The position numbers and the translations under genes were made by a program. A stretch of DNA of 64,000 nucleotides from Ricordea florida (taxonomy: Eukaryota; Cnidaria; Anthozoa; Corallimorpharia; Ricordeidae): contig OX453280.1 of the NCBI GenBank assembly GCA_949710005.1, positions 10,155,105-10,219,104 of the forward strand, given 5' to 3'. Below are positions 55,019-64,000 of this stretch, piece by piece. The notes beneath the pieces were generated by a model. That model saw nothing but the letters and a program-made list of their open reading frames with translations. It made no database searches and had not been told where the DNA came from. How positions within the stretch are numbered: position 1 is the first letter of the stretch; each line of letters begins with the position of its first letter.

Positions 55019-58000
55019 CTCTACTGTGCAGGTGCATCATATTCGCTTTTCAATGGGAAACTTAACCCAGTGTGGTGGCCACTGTAGATCTTGGGATTAG
55101 CAACTTCCAGTTGGGGGCTAATGCCTCGTTCTAAAGGTTGACCTTCTAAATTGTCGGTACTCCCTATAACCCATCTCCAGAGTTGTCTGGGAGGCAGGTT
55201 TAGCTCTCTCCTGCGAACAAACCCCGCCATGAGAGAGTCACACTGGAGTACGCCACCTCACTCACGTTCGTCTGCCGCTTAACCTAGGCAGTGATCTCAG
55301 GACAGTCGTAATATGAGCACTTACGTCTGTAAGAGGCAGAGAGGTCGGCATTATCGGCGACCAATTGGGCATCTATAATATATGCCCTGCATGAGACATC
55401 GCAAAAACCATGTCTGGTCTGCGAATTCCAGCATTCGTTGGTATAGTCGGTTCCACCATACAATGCCAACCTCTCCTTTTCGCATTGCGCACAACGAGCT
55501 CCACGATTTTATTGTGCCTATCGACCCGCGCCCCGTGGGACCTCGGGCACACCTGGACGATGTGCACAAGTGATTCCGGTCTCCCACAGGCATCACAAGC
55601 AGTAGGGGCGTCGGGGCGCTCTTTGTAGGCACGTAGAGCCGTCGGCAGCAAGTTGCCTGGGAGCTGGATTGCTTCAATGTAGGATCCTTCCGTGGTTGTT
55701 TTCGGGGAATCATAAATCCATCGATGCTGTTCTGGGACTGCATCAGATGGAGACAGACCTCATCCGTCAACTGACCAATGTAGTTGGTCAGCTAAAGCAG
55801 ATCTAAGTGCTCCTTTAGTACTCACAATAGCGCCATCCAGCGTCCTTGCCTGCTGATGTTTCTGCAGGGATGGACACAAGGAGACATAATCGACCATCGC
55901 TAAGAGCACCGGGTCCTCCGACTGGCATAATCTGCCTATCCTCTTAGAACGCATTAAGAACACAGTCCCACTGAGTAGAGGGATCCCTAGACCGCTATCC
56001 ACCACCTCCGCGTGGAGGTAGGCAGTAGGCGTGTCCTTGGGTAGCCTCAGCAATGATCTCAACGCACCTCGCACGCTACGGTCTAGCCAGTTAATGTACT
56101 TGTTAGGGCGTGGTGTTAAGACAAGCTCGTAATAAAGGGTCGGCAGCAAGTGGTGTTTGAGTATATAAAGCCGTTGTTGTGGCTTTAGTGGCGCTGCAGA
56201 CAGGTTCGATAGCCCGCGCTGCAATTTCGCTGCGGCCTTGGCTCTAATCGCTCCCGCGGATATTTCAACGCCCATATATTTTTGGGCTTGCGAGATTGAG
56301 GTAGCTGGGATTAATCCGGTATCACCCGGCAGTCTCGTAGCCCTAAGGAACGTGACTGGATTGACTACCCAGTGTTTTGCCCTACCATCAATCTCAATTC
56401 GCAGGGAGGCTGAATTCCCGCTGGGCCCCGCCGAAATCTCTAGATCTGTTAACCCATGGGCGCTGTCCAGGGAATCTAACAGGGCCTGAAGCCTGGGAGG
56501 TGTGGCCGAATTGAGGACCAAATCGTCTGCAAATGCGCAGACGTTGATTCTCAAGCAACCCACGAGAGCCCCAATTCCTGGGTCAAGATCCTCAATGACC
56601 TAATCTATGACTGCGTTGAATAAGTGCGGAGACATGGGGTCGCCCTGTTTTACACCGCGTCCGCATCGGATCTTATCGCTCCTCTCCCCACCCGCACGGA
56701 TTATGGTCCGCGCATCTTAGTTCAGATAGATAAGAGAGCATTGGCGGTGGGACCCCCAGGCGTCGGGCTGCCAGCAATATAGTGCAGTGTGAGACAGAAT
56801 CGAAAGCTTTTTTCACATCGATAAAGGCGGTATAAAGTGGTGAGTGTTCGGCTTTGCTCTTATGAATCTATTGCTCGAAACGCCTTCTGCCTGATGTTAA
56901 ATGGCAACAGGCGTTCCATCCGTGTAGCCAATATCTTGGGAAAACACCTGGCAACCATATCTGACATTGTGATCGGCCCATGTTGTGCCGGATCGTAAGT
57001 GCCCTCCATCTTAGGGATCAAGACAGTTTCACCTCGCCTCAACGCCGCAGGCTGATAGCCCGCGAGCAACCACAGATTACAGTGAGATTGGAGTTCCGTG
57101 ATAGGGATCTCCTTCAGATCGCATAGTTTCCTGCCGTCCGGACCAGGCGCGCCGTCCTTCATACCATTGAGAACAGACAGCACTTCGTCAGTTAAGACGG
57201 GCGCAAGCAATCCCCATTGGGTAGGGCCCGTAGGTGTCGGCAACCGAGCATCCACGAAAGATTCAGCGGTAAAGATCCCCCTCCATAAGCACTCAAGGTC
57301 GCCCAATTGCACTGGAGTCTTGGATCCGCTTGCATCCCATTCCCCAGAAAGCACGCGTCTTGCTGTCCGGCCGCGATCACATTTGTAATCGCGTTGAACG
57401 CGTGCGAACAGCTCCGTCGTCTGAGCCTGGGTCTTGTGGGCAGGCCGTGTCGGGGCTGTTCGAGTGTTGCTCTTGATCCCGTGTAACGTCGGCGTCTATC
57501 CTCTCTCTCACGCGTTGGGAAGTGTCATCTAGATCAAGGCCAATGGGGTCAGTAAGCATACCCATAAGCGCGACTCTCAGAGCCTCGGCCCAATCTGCAT
57601 TACCTGTTTGGGCGTCAGGCTCTGGCATAGCGTGCTCGAAGGTTCCGGCATTGTTGGGGCCTGAGGAGCGGGAAGATCTTAATTCCTGCACGAGGTCGCG
57701 ATATCTTAGAGATTTCCCAGCACTCTTGATGGATTCTAGAGTGCGACCAGGATGTAATTCCGACAGTCGTTGATGAATACCTCCCTTATCGCCGGACGGC
57801 CTTTCTTCCAAAGAAGTCTCAAGTCCCGCCAGCATGTACATTTCTCCGCATCCTAACGTGCCTTCACTCTAGGAGCAGGGGGCCTTTCCATGTGAAAGGT
57901 CTCAGCATGCGCCCAACGCCGATGTGCAGATAATCCCCGCTGCGAGCCAAATGCTCGGGAGCATTCGGGACAGACGCAGGGCTCCAATTATCGGGTTTGG

Positions 58001-58352
58001 CGCTCGGGCCGGGTGGTGAACTAGCGGTGGCCTGTTCTTTAAAATTATGAATAAATTAAAACCTAAGCAATAAAGCAGCAGACAGGTGAATAATTCACAA
58101 GTCTGCCGTAGGGTTGTATTGGTTTCTCCTCAGATTCGTTGGATCGTCGCCTAGGGCTAGACCGCGTGAGACCAACCGATCTCTAGCAGCCAGTCAATGC
58201 CAACTACCCTCAGACTCACCACTTTATCCCATTGATATTTGGGACTCTCGCCGGAAAGAGATCGATGCTTACTTGAATCAAAGCTTCGCCTGTTAAATCT
58301 TATAGCTCTGTTATATCTTGGTTTAAAGCTTCGCCTGTTATATCTCAATCTT
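55019..58352 (-). mobile_element. R2 non-LTR retrotransposon in the 28S target site
   Basis: 3,334 bases lie exactly between ttaag and tagcc of the 28S, the canonical R2 insertion site. The minus strand encodes the R2 order: C2H2 finger, Myb-like region, RT, C-terminal zinc knuckle, REL-type endonuclease. It is orientated with the rRNA. The ORF is broken by several stops and shifts. About 500 bases of 5' UTR and ~350 bases of 3' region flank it. Site-specific insertion makes the assignment firm. Confidence 0.93.
55230..57990 (-). pseudogene. R2 protein (zinc finger, RT, REL endonuclease), decayed
   Basis: In order on the minus strand: finger CPECSRAFGSQRGLSAH ending in a second His (57972-57907); TAG at 57855-57853 where Trp is expected; Myb-like helices to 57700. 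RT follows with GAPGPDGR and ETVLIPKM (57354-56980), TAFIDVKKAFDSV (about 56826-56793), GVKQGDPMSPHLF, TAG at 56602-56600, and FADDLVL (56533-56513). Then come the thumb/linker (LRLPKDTPTAYLHAE), knuckle CDACGRPESLVHIVQVC, RHNKIVEL, RRPDMVF, a frameshift near 55375 and YIIDAQL of the endonuclease. The single R2 protein normally cuts 28S DNA and primes reverse transcription there. Only one N-terminal finger is visible. Confidence 0.88.
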
Positions 58353-58410
58353 CTTAAGAGAGTCATAGTTACTGCCGCCGTTTACCCGCGCTAGGTTGAA
58401 TTTCTTCACT

Positions 58411-58444
<34 letters not shown>

Positions 58445-59258
58445 CGTCAACACCGTCTCCGGCCATCGCAATGCTTTGCGTTAATTAAACAGTCGAATTC
58501 CCCTAGTCACTGCCGATTTGACCTCGAGGCCACAGCTTGGCCAATCCACAAGCGGTACAAGCCCGGTCCGACCTTGGCCTCCACCGGCGGAAGCACACGG
58601 GTGCGACGGTCGAGTCCTTCCTGACCGGCAACGATCGCCAACTTCTGACTCGGCAAGTCCAGGTCGGCTCCACCCGCTTCAAGTCTCAGCCCGAGAGACC
58701 CAGCGCTTAGAGCCAATCCTTTTTTCGATGTTACGGATCCATTTTGCCGACTTCCCTTACCTACATTGTTTCATCAACCAGAGGCTGCTCACCTTGGAGA
58801 CCTGCTGCGGTTATGAGTACGACCGGACACGAAAATCGTCTCCCCCGAATTTTCAAGGGCCGTCGAGAACGCACCGGACACCACAAGAAGTGTGCTGCCT
58901 TACTAGACATGAAACCCTATCTCCGGAAAATCCGATTTCTGGGTGAAAGCCTGTTAAAAAGAAACGAGAACTCTTTCTGGGGTCCCCGCCGGCGTCTCCG
59001 GGTTCGGTTGCGTTGCCGCACCTGCCACCAGGTGGCTATATCCGTGTTCCGGTTCGGGAATATTAACCCGATTCCCTTTCGATAGGCGGCCCGCAAGACG
59101 TTCCCTATCTCTTAGGATCGACTAACCCATGTCCAACTGCTGTTCACATGGAACCTTTCTCCACTTCGGTCTTCAAAGTCCTCATTTAAATATATTTGCT
59201 ACTACCGCTAAGATCTGCACCGGAGGCCGTTTCACCCGGGCTTGCGCCGAGGGTCAAT
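58353..59258 (-). rRNA. 28S rRNA pseudogene, middle segment
   Basis: Resumes at cttaagagagtcatagttac, directly adjoining the first segment in a normal 28S. Conserved stretches include the complement of ggttccatgtgaacagcagt (about 59140). It is interrupted at about 59259 by a short retroelement. Confidence 0.9.
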
Positions 59259-59446
59259 CAATCAATCAATCAATCAATCATATACTTTATTTATACATGT
59301 AACGTCTAGGAGCTATATAAGCTCGTTCATAATAAATACTTGTGTGAAATTACAATCACAAAGGCCATACCACAACACCGGGAACTACGTCCCCTTCCCT
59401 TTGCGAACAGCGTGTGGGTTCTTTAACGTCCAACGAAGTTATTAGA
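59259..59446 (-). mobile_element. Short retroelement 3' end inside 28S, with GGGTCA duplication
   Basis: GGGTCA appears on both sides (about 59253-59258 and 59453-59458), a target duplication. The plus strand starts with (atca)n, the antisense of a TTGA-type 3' tail. The body contains accacaacaccgggaactac and gtgtgggttctttaacgtcc, repeats I recall from the 3' ends of coral LINEs/SINEs and similar to parts of the Helitron-like leaders (29150-29220). It is 5'-truncated, inserted antisense to the plus strand. Confidence 0.7.
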
Positions 59447-59552
59447 ACCAAGGGTCACGACCTCCGCGAACTCCTACTCGTCGGGGCATAGCTTCTACCC
59501 CGACGGCGGAGTGTAGGTGCGACGCTCTAGCGCCATCCATTTTCCGGGCAAG

Positions 59553-59592
<40 letters not shown>

Positions 59593-60925
59593 TCCGACTT
59601 CCATGGCCACCGTCCTGCTGTCTATAGCAACCAACACCTTTTGTGGGGTCTGATGAGCGTCGACTTTGGCACCTTAACTCCGAGTTTGGTTCATCCCGCA
59701 TCGCCAGTTCTGCTTACCAAAATTGGCCCACTAGGCACTCGCATTCGACACAAGTCCGGCTTCAATCGAGCGAATCGGACATCTTAAGAATAGGTTAAGG
59801 TTCTTTTAATCCTAATGCCTCTAATCATTCGCTTTACGTGATAAAACTGCACTCGGGCTCCAGCTATCCTGAGGGAAACTTCCAAGGGAACCAGCTACTA
59901 GACAGTTCGATTAGCCTTTCCCCTCTATACCCATATTTGACGATCGGTTTGCACGTCAGAATCGCTACGAGCCTCCACCAGAGTTTCCTCTGGCTTCACC
60001 CTATTCAAACATAGTTTACAATCTTTCGGGTCCCGACACGCTCTTACTCAAACCTTAATAAGATTAGAATAGGTCGGTCGATGATACGCTCGCCTTCCGG
60101 GCAGAAGGCGGGGTCTCACTTCGGCGGCCGAAACCGCTTTCACTTTTATTGCGCTTAAGGGTTTCGCGCACCCAAAGACTCGCGCAGATGTTAGACTCCT
60201 TGGTTCGTGTTCCAAGACGGGTCGGATGAAACCGTTTGACCGCCAACGCCCTAGGCACCTAGCCGGCACGAAGAGGCATGCGCTGCCACAACCTTTGTCG
60301 ACCGGGGGCCGAGAAGCGAACCGGTCTCTAAAAGAACGGTGCCCTTTCCCTCCAAGAAAGGAGAGAGCCCGCGCTTACCTTACCGGAACCTTTCAAACCC
60401 ACCACGGACCCACCTTGACGCGCGCCTGAGAGAAGTGCGACGTCCCAAAACCCGAGTCGCCAGAGGCATCGGTCCATTTGAATCCGCCAACCTCCGCCAC
60501 ACCCGAGACCGGCCAGCTGAATCTCGCAGATCACCTTGCTAGTTCCATTCGTTTCCCTTTCGACGGTTTCACGTACTTTTTAACTCTCTTTTCAAAGTTC
60601 TATTCACCTTTCCCTCACGGTACTTGTTCGCTATTGGTCTCGCGCCGATATTTACCCGACTCTTCGAAAGCACATCATGAGCGACCGGGGCCCGCCAAAG
60701 ACGGGGTTGTCACCCTCTGCGAGGTGCTGTTCCAAGCAACTTAGGCGGGCCGGTCCGCCGAGGTAGCGCTTCTCGATGTTACAACTCGCCGTTGCAGAGC
60801 AACAGAGATCTCAAATTTGACCTTTTCCCGCTTCACGCGACGTTACTGTGGGATTCCTTGGTAGTTTCTTTTCCTTCGCTTATTAACATGTTAAAATTCA
60901 GCGGGTAGCCTTGCCTGATCTGAGG
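59447..60925 (-). rRNA. 28S rRNA pseudogene, 5' segment
   Basis: Continues the 28S to its 5' end at about 60925, where the complement of the ctgaggtca / gaatttaag start region (ttaaaattcagcgggtagcc, 60890-60910) lies. Short ORFs across it are artefacts. Confidence 0.9.
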
Positions 60926-61124
60926 TCAAGTTGTGTTTCGTTTTCACTGCCTTTGCTCTCTGTTTCGACTCATTCCCTAGCGATCGGACCTCCTCCGTCC
61001 AGAGAAGGGTCGTCTTAAGCCTCCCCTTTTGGCGGACACGACCGAGAGACACGACCTACCTGCGAGCGCGTCGTGTCGCCTCAACGCCGCGGCTGCTGGC
61101 AGCGGCCCAGCCGCGATAGGTACA
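60926..61124 (-). other. ITS2
   Basis: About 200 bases between the 28S and 5.8S segments; no conserved motif beyond its position. Confidence 0.75.
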
Positions 61125-61285
61125 ATTACACACTCAGACAGACATGCTCCTGGGAGAGTCCAAGAGCGCCATTTGTGTTCAAAGATTCCATGATTCTTTG
61201 AATTCTGACAATTCACACTAGTTATCGCACCTGGCTGCATTCTTCATCGATGCGCGAGCAAAGCAATCCACCGTCAAACGTTGTC
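61125..61285 (-). rRNA. 5.8S rRNA pseudogene
   Basis: Antisense 5.8S with the conserved complement of catcgatgaag (61240-61255) and of gcatgtctgtctgagtg. Several CpG sites in invariant parts have become TpG/CpA: gaagaacgcagc reads gaagaatgcagc and gaacgcaaat reads gaacacaaat. The ctgcaattc motif carries an extra base. These argue for a silenced, decaying copy. Confidence 0.88.
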
Positions 61286-61561
61286 TCTCTTTTTCTTTCT
61301 TTCCTTTCTCGGCGTCTTTTGCAAGTATGCCGACCGACAAAGGCACTAGCTAAGCTAATAAAGAACAAAACGTGGTTTGCGGTAACGCGAAATAGGTTGG
61401 CAGACGGCAAAGACGCCGCCGCAAAACGAGGGGGCTCAAATTCCTCGCCTCGCAGAAGCCATCCTCCGTCTGCCACTTAACGGCCACCAGGACCGATCCC
61501 TAATACGGTGCGTCAGGTACGGTTCACAAAGTATCGCTTCATGCTTTTTGTTTCGATAATG
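61286..61561 (-). other. ITS1
   Basis: About 275 bases between 5.8S and 18S. It includes a purine-rich stretch on the minus strand (61285-61320). No gene. Confidence 0.75.
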
Positions 61562-61583
61562 GTCCTTCTGCAGGTTCACCTAT

Positions 61584-61614
<31 letters not shown>

Positions 61615-62117
61615 AATGAGCAAGTTGGACCATTTTCCCGTCATCCCAAACTCTGTCGCCAGGTAGTAGCGACGGGTGGTGTGGACAAAAGGCAGGGACG
61701 TAATCAACGCGAGCTGATGACTTGCGCTTACCAGGAATTTCTCGTTCAAGATCAACAATTGCAAAGATCCATCCCCAGCACGACGACGTTTGCAAGATTA
61801 CCCACACCTCTCGGTGAAGGAGACACTCTGACATCGTCAGTGTAGCGCGCGCGCGGCCCAGAACATCTAAGGGCATCACAGAACCGTTATTGCCTTCATG
61901 ACTTTGGTTGAAAACCAACAGTCCCTCAAAGAAGTTCACCGTCGATTGGGATCGACGCAACTATTTAGCAGGTTAAAGTCTTGTTCGTTAACGGAATTAA
62001 CCAGACAAATCACTCTAAAAACTAAGAACGGCCATGCACCACCACCCATAGAATCAAGAAAGCTTTCAATCTGTCAATCCTCACTATGTCTACACCTGGT
62101 GAGTCTCCCCGTGTTGA
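61562..62117 (-). rRNA. 18S rRNA pseudogene, 3' ~555 bases only
   Basis: Antisense of the 18S 3' end, starting at the complement of ggatcattacctgcagaaggatca-type terminus (ccttctgcaggttcacctat) and running upstream through the decoding region (acgacttttacttcctctaa) to the complement of ccgtgttga at 62117. Normal 18S would continue, but unrelated coding sequence follows at once. Several substitutions and small deletions are present. Confidence 0.9.
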
Positions 62118-62680
62118 ACGGGATTCTCGATACCTACGAACTGTGGAAAAACACGTACGTTCTCGATCAACTTCGTGGGCGATTCAGAGGTGCGTTCGAC
62201 CACGTCGTTCTGATCTGCCCCAGCTTTAAACACAAGAAGACCTACGACGGCTTCGCAGAGAACGACGACCGGGTATTTGTCGTGTGCCCCCCGAAGCCAG
62301 GCGGCGAGGAACAAGACGCAATGGACAGGCTTCTGCGCTGGTTGAGCATACTGTTCGAAGGGACGAAAACTCTGATCGTAATCGACGATTGCACTTCGAG
62401 AAGGGACGTCAAAAAACGGTCCAGTGAGCTTGTTAAACTAGCCTCCTCTGGAAGGCAGATCGGGGTCAGCGTTTGGGTTCTGAGCCAAGCCCTCACGTCG
62501 ATAGCAAAGCCTTTACGTGAAAACGTAGCGTGTCTCGTCTGGTTTTACACCCTTTGCGGAAAGGATTCGAAAGCTATCTTCGAAAGTGACACTGGGGAGA
62601 TTGCGGCGGCAGAAAAGCAGTCCATGCTTGCAAAACTGAAGTCGAAAGAGCACTCTCGCATCGTTTTCAGTTTGCGCTAG
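62118..62680 (+). pseudogene. Polinton/adintovirus-like packaging ATPase, truncated and frameshifted
   Basis: An FtsK/HerA-type (A32-like) DNA-packaging ATPase. The Walker A motif PTNCGKT is readable at about 62133-62153 in one frame; from about 62155 the protein continues in the next frame with FDHVVLICPSF, Walker B TLIVIDDC (about 62371-62394), a VWVLSQALTSI sensor segment and KPLREN, with a conserved stop at 62680. One indel thus separates the P-loop from the rest, and the N-terminus is lost at the 18S junction. The open frame that begins at 61898 merely reads antisense 18S into the ATPase. In Polintons and relatives this enzyme drives genome packaging. The assignment to these elements rests on motif style only. 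Confidence 0.75.
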
Positions 62681-62810
62681 CTTTAAGGCATCTAATTAGA
62701 GCTGCCGTCTCCGTGTACAGATACATAACTACCAGACGAACGCAGACACCATTTTGGATCTACTACTAAGATCTACTAAACTGAGACGTAGACGATCTAC
62801 AAGCGGCCCC

Positions 62811-63120
62811 TTAGGGCGACTGCGCAACGTCTATTAGAGACAGCACCAAACGAGAGGACTTATCCGTATTCGGAGCGATCGTGAAGTCGAAAGAGCTCTG
62901 GGCGTCCATTGAACCCACCCTGATGTCCAAAAAGTGGCCGAGCCCGATATCGAGAGACTCCACAATAGGTACCAGGCCACCCTCGCAAGCAATATAACCG
63001 ATTCTCTCGTCGATTCCGTCATAAAGCTTGTGTGTAGAGCCGTTGGCTATGTCGCATTGATAGACAGAACAGAAGCGCTCCACAATGACCTCAAAAACGA
63101 TTACATCGTTCAGAGCGAGA
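62811..63120 (-). CDS. Possible ORF, strand ambiguous (minus reading)
   Basis: The minus strand is open from about 63120 to a stop at 62811 (at least 90 codons from GTG 63083). Its composition suggests a beta-rich protein (VESLDIGLGHFLDIRVG, FDFTIAPNTDKSSRLVL). The plus strand is open over the same bases from 62913 to 63335 (helical, ERLHNRYQATLASNITDS). At most one is real and I cannot choose; neither shows a family motif. Next to a packaging ATPase a capsid or accessory gene would be expected, but that is context only. Confidence 0.25.
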
Positions 63121-63339
63121 TCTCATTAGCCGCTGACTTGATGACAATACGCTACGGCAGATGGATGGCTCTGGCTTCCAGAGCAATACCCATATGCAAT
63201 CATTTCTCTCTCCCTGCCACCTCTCTAGAACATAAAGTGGTTCACGTGGACGCTGACGAGTTCTTAATAAGTTTCTTGCCTAAAGGTCATACATCAAATT
63301 CTTGCCTCAAGTTCATGCATCAAGTTCCCCCCTAAGTTC

Positions 63340-63925
63340 TTGCATCAAGTCGTCAAGTTCTTGCCTGAAGTTCTTGCTGCGCATTTGAAGTCAAGTCATT
63401 TTCTGGTTAATGCGATTTCTTATACGAGTAAAGAAGTGCCTGCAGATCTAGAGCAAAAAAACGACGCAATAAAGCGGGACCAGGGGCTTCAAGAACCGCG
63501 GTTTCCAGAAGGAAGCCAGCTAAAAGCCCTGGTAGGATGGCTGCAGGGAAGAGACTGGCGGAGTTGTCTCGAAAAAACAAGAAGACAAATCGTACTCAGA
63601 ATTCGGCTACTGTTTCAGTCAAGGCTCTGCCCCCAAGTACCACCTGGAAAGAGGCCTCGAGTGACTATAAAACCTATACCCTTCGCCAGCTGCTGAAGGG
63701 GAAAGATCTGTGTCTGGTTTGTATCTTCTGTGTATCGCCGGCTTAGTCGTATCTCTCCTTGGCTTTTACTACAAACGCCGTAAGGTCATGGCAGCATTGT
63801 CTCTTGTCAGGCGACCTTCCAATGACAATCCACCCGTCGGGAAGGTAAGTGAACAGGGTGGGAGAGAGAAAGCTCCAAAAACGTCCACCACTAAAACAAC
63901 GACAGTCCTTCTGGTCATGGATTAG
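63340..63925 (+). CDS. Cluster of small overlapping ORFs
   Basis: Three plus-strand frames overlap: 63340-63696 (118 codons, a charged central part), 63537-63746 (69 codons, basic N-terminus MAAGKRLAELSRKNKK) and 63710-63925 (71 codons). The last has a clear membrane segment (LYLLCIAGLVVSLLGFYY) followed by Lys/Arg and a Thr/Lys-rich tail. Compact overlapping small genes are usual near packaging ATPases of Polinton-like and adenovirus-like genomes, so one or two may be real. The start of 63340-63696 lies over short cttgc/caagtt repeats (63280-63370), which weakens it. No homologue recognised. Confidence 0.3.
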
Positions 63926-63966
63926 CCATTTGAAGGTACATGTCACGGACGGATATGGATGAAATA

Positions 63967-64000
63967 TGGCAGACAAAACACTCGTCCAAACGGTAACTAA
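63967..64000 (+). CDS. Start of a further ORF at the window edge
   Basis: ATG at 63967-63969 opens MADKTLVQTVT and is still open at 64000. It is on the same strand as the small ORFs and 40 bases after the last of them. Too short to name. Confidence 0.2.

Noticed and set aside
57098..57773. Plus-strand ORFs opposite the R2 gene
   Set aside because: Antisense shadows of the R2 coding region.
58518..58946. 142-codon ORF and other ORFs across 58.1-61.5 kb
   Set aside because: They lie on 28S, ITS and 5.8S sequence and have no protein motif.
60048..60269. Minus-strand small ORFs near 60.1 kb
   Set aside because: Reading of the 28S sense strand, not protein-coding.
61898..62117. Start of the ATPase gene at 61898
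   Set aside because: This part is antisense 18S rRNA; only sequence after about 62118 resembles the ATPase.

Overview
The window is animal nuclear DNA, most likely from a cnidarian and probably a stony coral. Spliced genes with GT/AG introns, eukaryotic tRNA-Gln genes, a 28S-5.8S-18S rDNA block holding an R2 retrotransposon, and several repeat motifs that I recognise from coral genomes all point that way. The species call is inference. I see no ordinary host protein-coding gene. The window is almost entirely mobile elements nested in one another, most of them broken.

Layout. 1-4150: scraps of non-LTR retrotransposons and a short repeat-coded ORF. 4151-17467: a three-level nest. An outer element with CAGTGACGGCGG-type ends and a RecQ-like helicase remnant holds a 2.7 kb transposon with 50-bp perfect inverted ends (4657-7379). 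It also holds an 8.83 kb DNA transposon (8330-17159) with ~540-bp inverted repeats and TTAA target duplications. That transposon carries a seven-exon minus-strand transposase-like gene whose reading frame stays in phase across all six inferred splice junctions, but the gene is broken by one stop and one frameshift. 17473-22065: a pair of tRNA-Gln sequences, unremarkable DNA, and a 26-bp minisatellite. 22196-54462: a head-to-tail series of units of a Helitron-like element. Each unit has a non-coding leader, a Rep (HUH nuclease, two-tyrosine motif) fused to an SF1 helicase, a second ORF, and a repeat-rich tail. At least three consecutive units or part-units are visible. A DIRS-type tyrosine-recombinase retrotransposon sits at the first unit junction (24401-28715), and a Ty3/gypsy-type LTR retrotransposon on the minus strand sits in the last tail (49145-53773).

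54463-62117: an inverted rDNA segment (28S, ITS2, 5.8S, ITS1, 3' part of 18S). The 28S is interrupted at the canonical R2 site by a decayed R2 element (55019-58352) and by a short retroelement with a GGGTCA duplication. CpG-type substitutions and truncation at both ends mark it as a pseudogene copy. 62118-64000: the 18S stops abruptly and a Polinton/adintovirus-like packaging ATPase begins, followed by small overlapping ORFs running off the window.

How the parts relate: the nesting gives a relative order of events. The Helitron-like concatemer came before the DIRS and gypsy insertions, and the outer helicase element came before the two transposons inside it. The most interesting items are the TTAA-flanked multi-exon transposon, the tandem Rep-helicase concatemer with its uncharacterised second ORF and unit-specific satellite expansions, and the abrupt 18S/ATPase junction. 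Functions are inferred from motifs read by eye; no database search was run.
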